Shown: in pieces, positions 1 through 6,910 of the stretch
How positions within the stretch are numbered: position 1 is the stretch's first letter
Layout: each line of letters starts with the position of its first letter
Assembly (NCBI GenBank): GCA_038222915.1
Contig: JBBRHH010000050.1
Location: forward strand, 1-17,902
From: JBBRHH01 sp038222915
GTDB taxonomy: Bacteria; Planctomycetota; Phycisphaerae; Tepidisphaerales; Tepidisphaeraceae
Reading direction: 5' to 3'
DNA length: 17,902 nucleotides
Notes under the pieces: generated by a model
What the model was told of the DNA's origin: nothing
The model's database searches: none
The model's input: only the letters and a program-made list of their open reading frames with translations
Translations under genes and position numbers: made by a program

Positions 1-22
1 CCAGATGTGAAGCCGTGACGCG

Positions 23-385
23 ATGAAGCACACCAATGCCTCCAGGTCGACGAAGCTGTTTACGCCACTTCTGTCGTCGGCCAGCGTGCAGGCCGCGACG
101 ATGGTTCTGAGGCCGGGACAGTCTTCCAGCGATGAGCCGGAGGAGGAGCATCCGAAGGCCGAGCAGTGGTTGTTTATCGTGAAGGGAATTGGTCGGGCCA
201 AAGCAAGGGGGCGGAGCATTTCGCTGAAGGCGGGTTCACTGCTGCTGATCGAAAAGAATGAGCGGCATCAGCTTATCAACACCGGGCGGGTGCCGCTTGT
301 GACCGTGAATTTCTATTCGCCACCCGCTTACTCGCCGGAGGGCGAAGTGAAGCAATCTGTCAGTAAAAAGCGTTCGAAAAGATGA
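23..385 (+). CDS. Small single-domain cupin protein
   Basis: A 120-residue protein with one cupin beta-barrel. Motif 1 is seen as H43-x3-E47 followed by the run ending in VKGIG. Motif 2 is seen as G71 with E80-R-H82-x3-N86. These are the usual metal-ligand positions, although the normal HxH pair is reduced to a single His, so metal binding is plausible but not assured. The C-terminal tail (SVSKKRSKR) is strongly basic. An in-frame stop at 8-10 lies just upstream, so the ATG at 23 is the first possible start; only a weak GTGAAG precedes it. No signal peptide is seen. Small cupins of this kind are binding proteins, isomerases or dioxygenases, and the substrate cannot be told from sequence. It converges on the tRNA gene, with a hairpin between them. 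Confidence 0.85.
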   Translation: MKHTNASRSTKLFTPLLSSASVQAATMVLRPGQSSSDEPEEEHPKAEQWLFIVKGIGRAKARGRSISLKAGSLLLIEKNERHQLINTGRVPLVTVNFYSPPAYSPEGEVKQSVSKKRSKR

Positions 386-401
386 AACCCGTCAACGCAA
401 A

Positions 402-428
402 ACCCCTCAGGGAATGAACCTGAGGGGT
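402..428 (-). terminator. Intrinsic terminator of the tRNA gene, possibly shared with the cupin gene
   Basis: A perfect 10-bp inverted repeat (ACCCCTCAGG and CCTGAGGGGT) encloses a 7-base loop. Read on the minus strand, the stem runs straight into TTTT (complement of 399-402), a standard rho-independent form placed 6 bases beyond the mature 3' end of the tRNA. On the plus strand there is no T run after the stem, so termination of the cupin transcript here is less certain. Confidence 0.75.
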
Positions 429-434
429 ATTCAG

Positions 435-508
435 TGCAGCCGACAGGGGTCGAACCTGTAACCTGCGGTTCCGTAGACCGCCGCTCTATCCAATTGAGCT
501 ACGGCTGC
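435..508 (-). tRNA. tRNA-Arg, anticodon ACG
   Basis: A 74-base minus-strand cloverleaf can be folded completely. The acceptor stem is GCAGCCG with CGGCTGC. The D arm is GCTC/GAGC with a 9-base loop containing GG. The anticodon arm is GCGGT, loop CTACGGA, ACCGC, giving anticodon ACG. The variable loop is 5 bases. The T arm is ACAGG, TTCGACC, CCTGT, and the discriminator is A. No CCA is encoded, so it must be added after transcription. The anticodon reads CGU and, after A34-to-inosine editing by TadA, also CGC and CGA. The editing enzyme is encoded at 16729-17205. Confidence 0.97.
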
Positions 509-523
509 ATTTGCGAGCGGAGC

Positions 524-551
524 ATTCTACGCCTATCCGCCTCTGTCGCAA
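524..551 (-). promoter_or_regulatory. Sigma-70-type promoter of tRNA-Arg
   Basis: On the minus strand there is a -35 box TTGCGA (551-546), a 16-base spacer and a -10 box TAGAAT (529-524). The predicted start of transcription, near 517, lies about 9 bases before the mature tRNA 5' end, the short leader expected for a tRNA gene. Confidence 0.6.
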
Positions 552-699
552 GTCGTCTTCGAACGCCTTTCATTGGCCAACCGAATCCGACATGTTTTAT
601 GTGTCGAACGGGCGTTGGATGGTAGCTCTGTATCCGTGACGGGTGACCAAAGCCAGCTAAACGGCTTAAAAATCCGTTGCTGGATGGTCAAAACTGCAG

Positions 700-728
700 T
701 TGGCACGGGGCGCACTGAAATGTAAATT
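700..728 (+). promoter_or_regulatory. Candidate promoter of the metallophosphoesterase gene
   Basis: TTGGCA (700-705) and TAAATT (723-728) are separated by 17 bases. The expected start near 735 would give a 5' leader of about 33 bases before the ATG at 768. Each box has two mismatches to consensus, so this is a reasonable but unproven call. Confidence 0.4.
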
Positions 729-738
729 GACGGGCTGT

Positions 739-760
739 CCGGGTGATTGCCCGGCGGAGG
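739..760 (+). promoter_or_regulatory. Leader hairpin next to a strong ribosome binding site
   Basis: CCGGG (739-743) and CCCGG (750-754) form a 5-bp GC-only stem with a 6-base loop. GGAGG follows directly at 756-760, 7 bases before the ATG at 768. The SD match decides the start codon. The hairpin could modulate access to the ribosome binding site, which is inference. Confidence 0.35.
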
Positions 761-767
761 ATAAATC

Positions 768-3593
768 ATGTCTTCTGCCCGGATTTGCCGATCGGTTTGT
801 GTGGAAGCCCTCGAATCCCGCCTCATGCTTTCCGATACACGGTTCGCAGTGGTGGGCGATTTTTCGGCAAGCCAGGCAACTTTGGACGTTTCCAATCTTG
901 TCAAAAGTTGGAATCCGTCGTTTGTGGTTACGGTGGGTGACAACAATTATCCCGACGGCTCAGCGAGCACGATAGACGGGAATATCGGGAAGTATTACCA
1001 GCAGTTCATCTATCCATACAAAGGAACATACGGTGCCGGCGCGGCGGACAAGGTCAATCATTTCTGGCCGAGCCTTGGCAATCACGACTGGGTGGCGACG
1101 GGTGCAAAGCCATATCTCGATTATTTCACGCTGCCCAACAACGAGCGCTACTACACTACGCAGCAGGGGAACATTGGCATCTTTGTTGTGGACAGTGACT
1201 CAAGCGAACCTGATGGGACGTCGGCCACCTCGATCCAGGCAAGCTGGTTGAAGAACGCGATGGCAGCTTCGACGGCGAAGTGGAAGTTGGTGTTTTTTCA
1301 TCATGCGCCGTACACATCGGGTGTGAGCGGAGGAACGGCGGCGATGAACTGGCCGTTTAAAACCTGGGGCGCGACAGCCGTTTTGAGCGGACATGATCAT
1401 GACTACGAACGGTTGACCGAGAACGGCCTGCCTTATTTTGTTGACGGCTCGGGGGGCGAAAGCCTGACCGGCTACAACTCAATTGTTGCCGGCAGTCAGG
1501 TTCGCTACAGCTCGGATTATGGGGCGATGTTGATCGATGCGGGAGATACGTCGATTGACTTTCAGTTCATCAATCGAAGTGGGCAGGTGATTGATGACTA
1601 TTCGATCGGCGCCGCGACTGCCCCGGCGGCTCCGAGCAACCTCCTGGCGACGGTAGTCTCGGGGACGCAGGTTAGTTTGTCATGGACAAACAACGCCACC
1701 AATCAATCTGGATTTCTGATTGAACGGTCAACAGACAACGTCAATTTCGCACAGATCGGGACGACTACAGGCAGCGTCACGACGTTTGCCGACACGGCCC
1801 TTGGGGGGACGGGGATAGTGGCCGGGCAGAACTATTATTATCGCGTTCGCGCCACCAACGCGGGCGGAAATTCACCTTATTCGAACACGCAGTTTGCGAC
1901 GACGCAAAATGCCGCTTACCTGAGCGATCTGCCATGGGTATCGGCAACGAGCGGCTGGGGGCCGGTGGAACGGGATACGAGCAACGGCGGTCAGTCTGCC
2001 GGCGACGGGCGCACCATGACGCTCAATGGTGTGACATATTCGAAGGGCATTGGATGCCACGCGGCTTCGACAATCGTTTTCAATCTGGCAGGGCATTACC
2101 AGAGTTTTTTGTCGGATGTCGGAGTGGATGACGAAGAGGGAACCAATGGCTCGATCAGCTTTCAGGTGATGGCCGATGGCGTGAAGATTTATGACAGCGG
2201 AAAGCTGACGAATCAGAGTGCGACGCCGTGGCTGAACCTGAATGTCGCGGGCGTACAACAACTGACGCTGATTGTGACCGATGCGGGCGATGGTAATTCA
2301 TATGATCATGCCGACTGGGCTGGTGCGCGGCTGATGGCGATGGCTGGGCCAGCAGCGCCCGCTGCCCCCACGCAACTGACCGCTTCGCCTCTCTCAGCGA
2401 CCGAGATCAATCTGGCCTGGATCGATAATGCTAGCAACGAGAGCGGTTTTTTGGTTGAACGCTCAACCGACAATGTCACTTTTACGCAGATTGGGACGAC
2501 GGGTGTGGGCGTTGTGACGTACCTTGATGCGACGGCCGTGACGGGATTCACATACTATTATCGTGTCAGCGCGTGGAACGCCGTTGGCAACTCCGCTTAT
2601 TCAAACACGGCCAGTTTGGATGTGTTATCGCGGCCGGCCGCGCCGACGGGTTTGTCCGCCGTTGCGCTGTCCAGCACGCAGATCGGCTTGTCGTGGACGG
2701 ACAATTCGAACAATGAGAGCGCATTTGGCATTGAACGTTCCACCGACAACATCAACTTCAATCCAATCACGCAAGCTGAGGACGATTCGACGACTTACAC
2801 GGATACGAGCGCGAGCGCGGGGGTCACGTATTACTATCGCGTCCAGGCGGTGAACGTCGCGGGCGTTTCAGCTTACACCAACATTGCCAGCGTCAGCACG
2901 CCGCAACCGACCTTACCGGCGGGCTGGAGCGATTCTGATATCGGCAGTGTGAGCGCCGCCGGAAGCGCGTCGGCCGCGAACGGCGTATTTACTCTGAAGG
3001 GGGCCGGTACGGATATCTGGAACGGTGCCGATGGTTTTAATTACGTCTATCGATCGCTGGTCGGAGATGGGACGATCATCGCACGGGTTGTGAGCGTGCA
3101 GAACACCAATGCGTGGGCCAAGGCAGGGGTGATGATTCGTGAGACGCTGGCGGCCGGATCGCGCGAGGCGTCGGTTGTCGTCACTCCGACCAACGGTATG
3201 GTGTTCATCCGCCGCACGACGGCGAATGGCAGCAGCACTGGGAATTTTACGGGCGGCGCAGCTCCATATTGGGTGAAGCTGGTCAGGAGCGGCAACACGT
3301 TTACGGGATACCGTTCGGCCGATGGCGTGACCTGGAGCAGTGTTGGATCGACGAGCGTTACGATGGCGGCCAGCGTCTACATTGGCCTGCTGGTTTGTTC
3401 GAAGGCTACGACCTCGAACACATCCGTTTTCGACAATGTTTCCGTGAACGGCACGACCGTGACAGGCGCGGCAACGATGCAAGCGCCTCTTGGGATGACC
3501 ATCCAGGGAACGACGACGTCGAACACCATTTCGAACGCGGCGCTGCTTTCGCCGTCCGCGGACAAGAAGGTATGGGAGACGACGACGAAATAA
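768..3593 (+). CDS. Exported multidomain metallophosphoesterase (FN3, NPCBM and lectin-like modules)
   Basis: A 941-residue protein. Residues 15-22 (LESRLMLS) form the planctomycete LEPR-xLL-type N-terminal box, which implies export although no classical signal peptide is visible. Residues 23-283 are a calcineurin-like phosphoesterase with all metal motifs: D31 (VVGDFS), GDN at 57-59, GNHD at 104-107, HH at 178-179 and GHDH at 208-211. This arrangement resembles purple-acid-phosphatase-like enzymes. FN3 modules lie at about 285-380, 527-620 and 621-712. An NPCBM-type carbohydrate-binding module (about 381-526, with GVTYSKGIGCHA) interrupts the FN3 series. Residues about 715-895 look like a DUF1349/concanavalin-type beta sandwich. 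The likely job is dephosphorylation of organic phosphates or phosphodiesters at the cell surface while bound to polysaccharide. The start is fixed by GGAGG at 756. The catalytic fold is certain in outline; substrate and localisation are inferred. Confidence 0.93.
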   Translation: MSSARICRSVCVEALESRLMLSDTRFAVVGDFSASQATLDVSNLVKSWNPSFVVTVGDNNYPDGSASTIDGNIGKYYQQFIYPYKGTYGAGAADKVNHFWPSLGNHDWVATGAKPYLDYFTLPNNERYYTTQQGNIGIFVVDSDSSEPDGTSATSIQASWLKNAMAASTAKWKLVFFHHAPYTSGVSGGTAAMNWPFKTWGATAVLSGHDHDYERLTENGLPYFVDGSGGESLTGYNSIVAGSQVRYSSDYGAMLIDAGDTSIDFQFINRSGQVIDDYSIGAATAPAAPSNLLATVVSGTQVSLSWTNNATNQSGFLIERSTDNVNFAQIGTTTGSVTTFADTALGGTGIVAGQNYYYRVRATNAGGNSPYSNTQFATTQNAAYLSDLPWVSATSGWGPVERDTSNGGQSAGDGRTMTLNGVTYSKGIGCHAASTIVFNLAGHYQSFLSDVGVDDEEGTNGSISFQVMADGVKIYDSGKLTNQSATPWLNLNVAGVQQLTLIVTDAGDGNSYDHADWAGARLMAMAGPAAPAAPTQLTASPLSATEINLAWIDNASNESGFLVERSTDNVTFTQIGTTGVGVVTYLDATAVTGFTYYYRVSAWNAVGNSAYSNTASLDVLSRPAAPTGLSAVALSSTQIGLSWTDNSNNESAFGIERSTDNINFNPITQAEDDSTTYTDTSASAGVTYYYRVQAVNVAGVSAYTNIASVSTPQPTLPAGWSDSDIGSVSAAGSASAANGVFTLKGAGTDIWNGADGFNYVYRSLVGDGTIIARVVSVQNTNAWAKAGVMIRETLAAGSREASVVVTPTNGMVFIRRTTANGSSTGNFTGGAAPYWVKLVRSGNTFTGYRSADGVTWSSVGSTSVTMAASVYIGLLVCSKATTSNTSVFDNVSVNGTTVTGAATMQAPLGMTIQGTTTSNTISNAALLSPSADKKVWETTTK

Positions 3594-3647
3594 ATGCAGC
3601 AGTGCTGTGTGGGCCTTTGTCGACCCGGCCTAATTCTTGGATACTGC

Positions 3648-4220
3648 TTACTTGCCTTCGTCGATCACGACCGTCTTGATCTGGTCGCCCTTTTCAATTT
3701 TGTTGACAACGTCCTGGCTGGCTTTGTCGTGGACCTGGCCGAAGATTGTGTGCTTACCCTGGAGCCAGTCGGTTGCTACGTGGGTGATGAAGAACTGCGA
3801 GCCGTTGGTTGCGGGCCCGCGGTTGGCCATGGCGAGAGTGCCGGGGGCAAATTTGTGTGGATTGGTATTTGGGTCAACTTCATCCTCAAAGTTGTAACCG
3901 GGGCCGCCCGCACCGGTTCCTTCGGGATCGCCGCCCTGGACCATGAAGTCGGGGATTACACGGTGGAAATTGAGGCCGTTGTAGAACCCTTGCTTGGTCA
4001 GGAAGACGAAATTGTTGACGGTCTTGGGAGCTTCCTTGGCGAAGAGGTCGATGACGATCTTTCCCTTGGTGGTGTCGAAGGTGGCGGTATAGGTTTTGGC
4101 TGGGTCGATGATCATGGCCGGCGGCTCTTTCCACTGCTTGGGCGCGGCCGGCTTATCGTCGGCAGCAAAAGCGACCTGTGCAAAAGCGATGAGTGCAATG
4201 GCGGCGAATGATTTGAACAT
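3648..4220 (-). CDS. Exported cyclophilin-type peptidyl-prolyl cis-trans isomerase
   Basis: A 190-residue protein that catalyses cis-trans isomerisation of prolyl bonds during folding of exported proteins. Residues 1-19 form a signal peptide (hydrophobic core AAIALIAFAQVAFA, likely cut AFA-AD). The cyclophilin fold spans about 43-188. It carries F85-H-R87 with V-I-P-D-F-M-V-Q-G-G behind it, S141-Q142-F-F, W152 and H157, so the catalytic Arg and the substrate pocket are intact. A longer open frame reaches 4277, but ATG 4220 is chosen because AAAGGA precedes it by 6 bases and the signal peptide begins there. It sits 60 bases behind the TIM-barrel isomerase gene on the same strand, so co-transcription is likely. 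It converges on the metallophosphoesterase gene with no clear terminator between them. Confidence 0.93.
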   Translation of the reverse strand: MFKSFAAIALIAFAQVAFAADDKPAAPKQWKEPPAMIIDPAKTYTATFDTTKGKIVIDLFAKEAPKTVNNFVFLTKQGFYNGLNFHRVIPDFMVQGGDPEGTGAGGPGYNFEDEVDPNTNPHKFAPGTLAMANRGPATNGSQFFITHVATDWLQGKHTIFGQVHDKASQDVVNKIEKGDQIKTVVIDEGK

Positions 4221-4280
4221 GTTGGATCCTTTGTGAGTCAGGTCAGTCAGCGTAGTCAGGGTTTGTGCGACGATCAACGG

Positions 4281-5216
4281 CTACTTTGCAGTGCCGGCTA
4301 GTTTTGCAGTTTCCTTGTCGAACCATTCGATGCACTTTGCAACGTTCGACGCAAGTTCCGGCGACAATGTTTCATACTCGATCGCGAACTCGAAGTTGCT
4401 GTTCTGCCGCTTCAGTTCGGCGAGCATTCCAGCGGCGTCGCCCTTGCCCGTACCCCATGTCACGTCGTGTGCCTTCGGGTCGCCGAACTCATTGAGATCC
4501 TTGAAGTGGAGGCAGATGACCCGGCCTTCAAGTTTCTTGAGCGCTTCGACTGGATTGATTCCAGATCGCTGCCAGTGGCCAACGTCGGCACAGGAACCGA
4601 TCCGCTTGCTTCGACCTTTGCAGTATTCGAGGATGGTGTCGGGGTTCCAGTACAGGGACGGCTGCGGATGGTTATGAATCGCGACGTTGATTCCGTACTC
4701 TTCGCACAGCTTGTCGATTAGTTCAGCCGAGCCGGGCTCAGGTTCGGAGACGATCGCGTTCATGCCCATTTTCTTGACGAACTCAAACACCTTGCGGTCG
4801 GCCTTCTCATCGTTGCCGAGCGGAATGACACCGTAATGCAGTGGTTTGACGCCGGCCGTTTCGAGCTTCTTCTTGAGGGCGGCAATTTGCTCATCACTCA
4901 TATTGTGATCGGTCTTGGACTTGTCGTCTTTGCTGAGCGGCTGGTTGGGATAGAACTCGATGTAGCCAAGGCCGAGCTGGGCAAGTTGGTCGATGGTCTC
5001 GTAGGTGGTGCGGTTGCGGAAAGTGTACGCCTGGCCTCCCAGCTTCCAGCCAAGCTTTTCTTCGCCGCTTCGGTCGCGCGGGGCGAAGGCCGGCTTCGTG
5101 CTGGGTGGCGCAGGATCTTTGATCAGCTCCCCGGGTTTGGTATCCGCAGCGCTCGTGATGAGTGAAAAGACACAAATAGCCGCCAGAATGGCGGCCGCAA
5201 AACGCATTGATTTCAT
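4281..5216 (-). CDS. Exported xylose-isomerase-like TIM barrel (sugar phosphate isomerase/epimerase family)
   Basis: A 311-residue protein. Residues 1-23 are a signal peptide (RFAAAILAAICVFSLITSA). A proline-rich linker follows, then the AP-endonuclease-2/xylose-isomerase-like barrel from about 57. Metal-ligand candidates on successive strands are intact: E87 (YIEFYP), E158 or E160 (SEPEP), H181 and H183 (IHNHP), D211 with H214 (CADVGHW), H237 (LHFKD) and E280 (AIEYE). The family isomerises or epimerises sugars, inositols or hydroxypyruvate, or acts as 3-keto-glycoside lyase or hydrolase; exported members are abundant in Planctomycetota and probably act on sugars in the periplasm. The open frame extends to 5387, but ATG 5216 follows GAAAGG at 6 bases and starts the signal peptide. 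It is the middle gene of a three-gene minus-strand cluster. Confidence 0.88.
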   Translation of the reverse strand: MKSMRFAAAILAAICVFSLITSAADTKPGELIKDPAPPSTKPAFAPRDRSGEEKLGWKLGGQAYTFRNRTTYETIDQLAQLGLGYIEFYPNQPLSKDDKSKTDHNMSDEQIAALKKKLETAGVKPLHYGVIPLGNDEKADRKVFEFVKKMGMNAIVSEPEPGSAELIDKLCEEYGINVAIHNHPQPSLYWNPDTILEYCKGRSKRIGSCADVGHWQRSGINPVEALKKLEGRVICLHFKDLNEFGDPKAHDVTWGTGKGDAAGMLAELKRQNSNFEFAIEYETLSPELASNVAKCIEWFDKETAKLAGTAK

Positions 5217-5275
5217 CCTCTGCCTTTCGTGCAAGAGCAAACAGATTATCGCCGCGGTTAGGCTTGCGAAAGAGC

Positions 5276-5842
5276 CTATCCGTGGAATGTGGCGGCTTTG
5301 TGATTTCGGCGTTCCTTCAGGGCATTGCGGAACGCCTCCCACCTCTCGCGGCGCTGCGACGGCCATTTTGCAACCTGGTTCATCCAAAAACCAGCGTAGT
5401 CCGGCGACACTCCGGGCTGAAAGGACAACGTCGTTCCATGCCGTGCATGTTCTTCAATCAACGCATCGAGAAACGCCTGCCGTGGCGGCCCAGATGCTTT
5501 CTGGAAGTAACTGTTCATCTCGTACACCCGCCGCTCCATGAACGCATAGAGCGTAGCCAGCTCGTATTGCTCGGCGGTAATGCGACCGGCCTGAAAATCG
5601 GCTGTTATCCGTTTGCTCTTGTGGCGCAGCTCTACCATGTAGGGCCACTGTTTTTCCATTTCAAGGTCTGAGAATGCTGGGGTGGCGATAAAACGCACGA
5701 GCGTTATCTCGTCGCAGTTCGGGGGCGGCCAATTGCGCCGCCATGGGTGCCAGGCGAATAACCCAGTGATCAGCCCGGTTCCAACGAGGAGAGTTAAGGC
5801 GAGTCGCCATCGAATTAACAAGACCGCCGGAATGTGCTGCAC
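5276..5842 (-). CDS. Membrane-anchored protein of unknown function
   Basis: I do not recognise this family. A basic stretch leads into one hydrophobic segment (RLALTLLVGTGLITGLFAW), then WHPWRRN and an outward or periplasmic domain rich in charged helices (KSKRITADFQAGRITAEQYE and the following LATLYAFMERRVYEMNSYFQ). This suggests a signal anchor with a small helical domain. The open frame continues to 5920, but that would overlap the Fur-family gene on the other strand. Possible starts are GTG 5842, used here, TTG 5821 or the upstream ATG 5920. None has a good ribosome binding site, so the 5' end is uncertain. Its stop lies 59 bases before the TIM-barrel isomerase gene on the same strand, so it probably leads that cluster. 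Confidence 0.65.
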   Translation of the reverse strand: MQHIPAVLLIRWRLALTLLVGTGLITGLFAWHPWRRNWPPPNCDEITLVRFIATPAFSDLEMEKQWPYMVELRHKSKRITADFQAGRITAEQYELATLYAFMERRVYEMNSYFQKASGPPRQAFLDALIEEHARHGTTLSFQPGVSPDYAGFWMNQVAKWPSQRRERWEAFRNALKERRNHKAATFHG

Positions 5843-5881
5843 GCGGAGCAAGGGTCGATGCGCCTTTCGACGAGGCCGCCT

Positions 5882-6448
5882 ATGATTTACACTGAAAGCC
5901 ACATGTCGCAAAGCCCGCATATCCTGCCAAGTCTCCCAAAGATGAACGCGGCCGAGCGTGAAGTGCTCCCGTATGAGCCGGTATGCGCCATCTTTCGCCG
6001 GTACCTACACCAGCAAAAGCTGAAATTTACGCCCGAGCGGGCAATGATCCTGGACGCGACGCTTCGCAAGAACGGGCTTTTTCAGCCGGAGACTCTGGTC
6101 AGTGATCTCAAGGACTTGGGATACAGCGTTAGCCGCGCGACCATTTATCGGACGTTAAACCACCTGCAGGATGCGGGGATCGTCAAGCAAGTCTTTTTCG
6201 ACAATAAGCAGTCTTATTATGAGGTGATGGCAGGCCGCCAGACGCACGATTATCTCATCTGCATGGCGACTGGTCGGGTGATCGAGTTCAACAGCGACAA
6301 GTTGCGCCAGATTCGAGACGAGATTTGTGCGGAACACGGCTTCGATCCGTTGTCACACCGGTTTCAGATCTTCGGGATTAGCCCGGAAGGACGCGCGGTG
6401 ACGCTCGCGGCCGACCCGAAATCGACAATCCCAGCGACGAATGGTTAA
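5882..6448 (+). CDS. Fur-family transcriptional regulator with eroded metal sites
   Basis: A 188-residue Fur-family DNA-binding protein. The winged helix spans about 48-115; recognition-helix region SVSRATIYRTLNHLQDAGIV (82-101) is a close match to the family. The dimerisation domain follows (VIEFNSDKLRQIRDEICAEH). The metal sites are unusual. Where Fur has HHDH there is T121-H122-D123-Y124, and where it has CxxC there is C127-M-A-T130. The second CxxC is absent (GISPEG), and the His of the helix 2 region is missing (LFQPETL). Met 1 at 5882 is chosen because GAGG lies 6 bases upstream; a later ATG at 5903 lacks one. It is divergent from the anchored unknown gene by about 40 bases. Fold assignment is firm. 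Regulation of iron, zinc, manganese or peroxide genes cannot be assumed. Confidence 0.9.
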   Translation: MIYTESHMSQSPHILPSLPKMNAAEREVLPYEPVCAIFRRYLHQQKLKFTPERAMILDATLRKNGLFQPETLVSDLKDLGYSVSRATIYRTLNHLQDAGIVKQVFFDNKQSYYEVMAGRQTHDYLICMATGRVIEFNSDKLRQIRDEICAEHGFDPLSHRFQIFGISPEGRAVTLAADPKSTIPATNG

Positions 6449-6528
6449 CACAGTGCTGCGAAGGTCGCGAATGTGAGGATCGCGATCTTCAACTTGACGC
6501 GGAAAAAGGGCTGTGCGAGAAGGATCAT
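6445..6528 (-). CDS. Possible 27-residue hydrophobic peptide
   Basis: A short minus-strand frame starts at ATG 6528. It encodes 27 residues: MILLAQPFF, then a basic patch RVKLK, then a hydrophobic stretch IAILTFATFAAL ending in Cys. GGAG stands 8 bases before the start. About 19 of 26 sense codons after Met end in G or C, in line with real genes here. Its stop overlaps the fur stop codon on the other strand. It could be a single-pass membrane micropeptide, or chance. No homologue is known to me and no clear promoter is visible between it and the hairpin at 6598-6626. Confidence 0.3.
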   Translation of the reverse strand: MILLAQPFFRVKLKIAILTFATFAALC

Positions 6529-6597
6529 AAAGGTTTCTCCGATGATGGCTGGACATAAACAATGGCCATACCACGCGGGCGGGGATGATAAAAACGT

Positions 6598-6626
6598 CAC
6601 GCACGCGCATTCCTATGGCGTGCGTG
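6598..6626 (-). terminator. Hairpin followed by T run on the minus strand
   Basis: CACGCACGC (598-606 of the 6 kb block) pairs perfectly with GCGTGCGTG (618-626), a 9-bp GC-rich stem with an 11-base loop. On the minus strand, ACG and then TTTTT follow. This has the form of a rho-independent terminator or attenuator for leftward transcription. No annotated minus-strand gene lies to its right, so it may serve an unannotated leftward transcript from the AraC control region. Confidence 0.45.
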
Positions 6627-6734
6627 GCAAAAATTCACGTTTCTGCTTTTGACGGATGTTGCAGTTTGGCAACGGCCGCCCTCCTTGCTGTCGTCAAGAG
6701 ACCACGTGCGAGCGAAAGTCTGCTTCCGCACATG

Positions 6735-6765
6735 TTGCTAACTCTTGTTAACTTCAAGATTTGAA
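6735..6765 (+). promoter_or_regulatory. Operator-like direct and inverted repeats before the AraC-family gene
   Basis: TTGCTAAC (6735-6742) and TTGTTAAC (6745-6752) are direct repeats one helical turn (10 bases) apart. They are followed at once by the dyad TTCAA-GAT-TTGAA (6753-6765). AraC-family proteins commonly bind paired direct half-sites, so these are reasonable autoregulatory sites. That link is inference. Confidence 0.35.
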
Positions 6766-6910
6766 ATTTTAGGGGTGTGCATGGGGGCGCATGTCGAATA
6801 AATTCCGTCTTTCCTGATAAGTAGCAAACTTCCTCGATTGGTGGTCGTATGACACGTCTATGTTAAATGACACCGAAGCTAATGACGGGAATACCTTAGA
6901 AGCGCGAACT

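Larger units (their letters stand above)
6449..6910. other. Long intergenic region between the Fur-like and AraC-like genes
   Basis: There is no normal-sized gene in these 462 bases. Contents are the putative minus-strand micropeptide frame at its left end, a hairpin with a T run on the minus strand (6598-6626), and an A+T-richer stretch from about 6730 to 6860 with direct and inverted repeats (6735-6765). The right part is the likely control region of the AraC-family gene. No sigma-70 promoter with good boxes could be picked out. Confidence 0.6.

Noticed and set aside
701..716. Sigma-54-like promoter (TGGCACG) before the metallophosphoesterase gene
   Set aside because: The -24 half is perfect, but the -12 half lacks GC at the required distance. 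A sigma-70 reading with 17-base spacing fits better.
2913..3482. A 189-codon minus-strand frame inside the metallophosphoesterase gene
   Set aside because: It lies opposite the end domain of a continuous 941-codon gene, is Arg/Ala/His-rich and has no family likeness.
3594..3647. Terminator between the metallophosphoesterase and cyclophilin genes
   Set aside because: Only a 4-bp GGCC/GGCC match is present, with no T run. There is no supportable hairpin.
3594..4211. A 205-codon plus-strand frame opposite the cyclophilin gene
   Set aside because: It is the antisense shadow of a gene with clear signal peptide, ribosome binding site and catalytic residues. Its product is a low-complexity Gly/Val/Asp-rich string with no domain.
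6542..6652. A 36-codon plus-strand frame (starts MMAGHKQWPY) with AAAGG 8 bases upstream
   Set aside because: Third codon positions are not G/C-biased, it overlaps the hairpin at 6598-6626, and the product is not hydrophobic or family-like. The minus-strand frame nearby is better supported.
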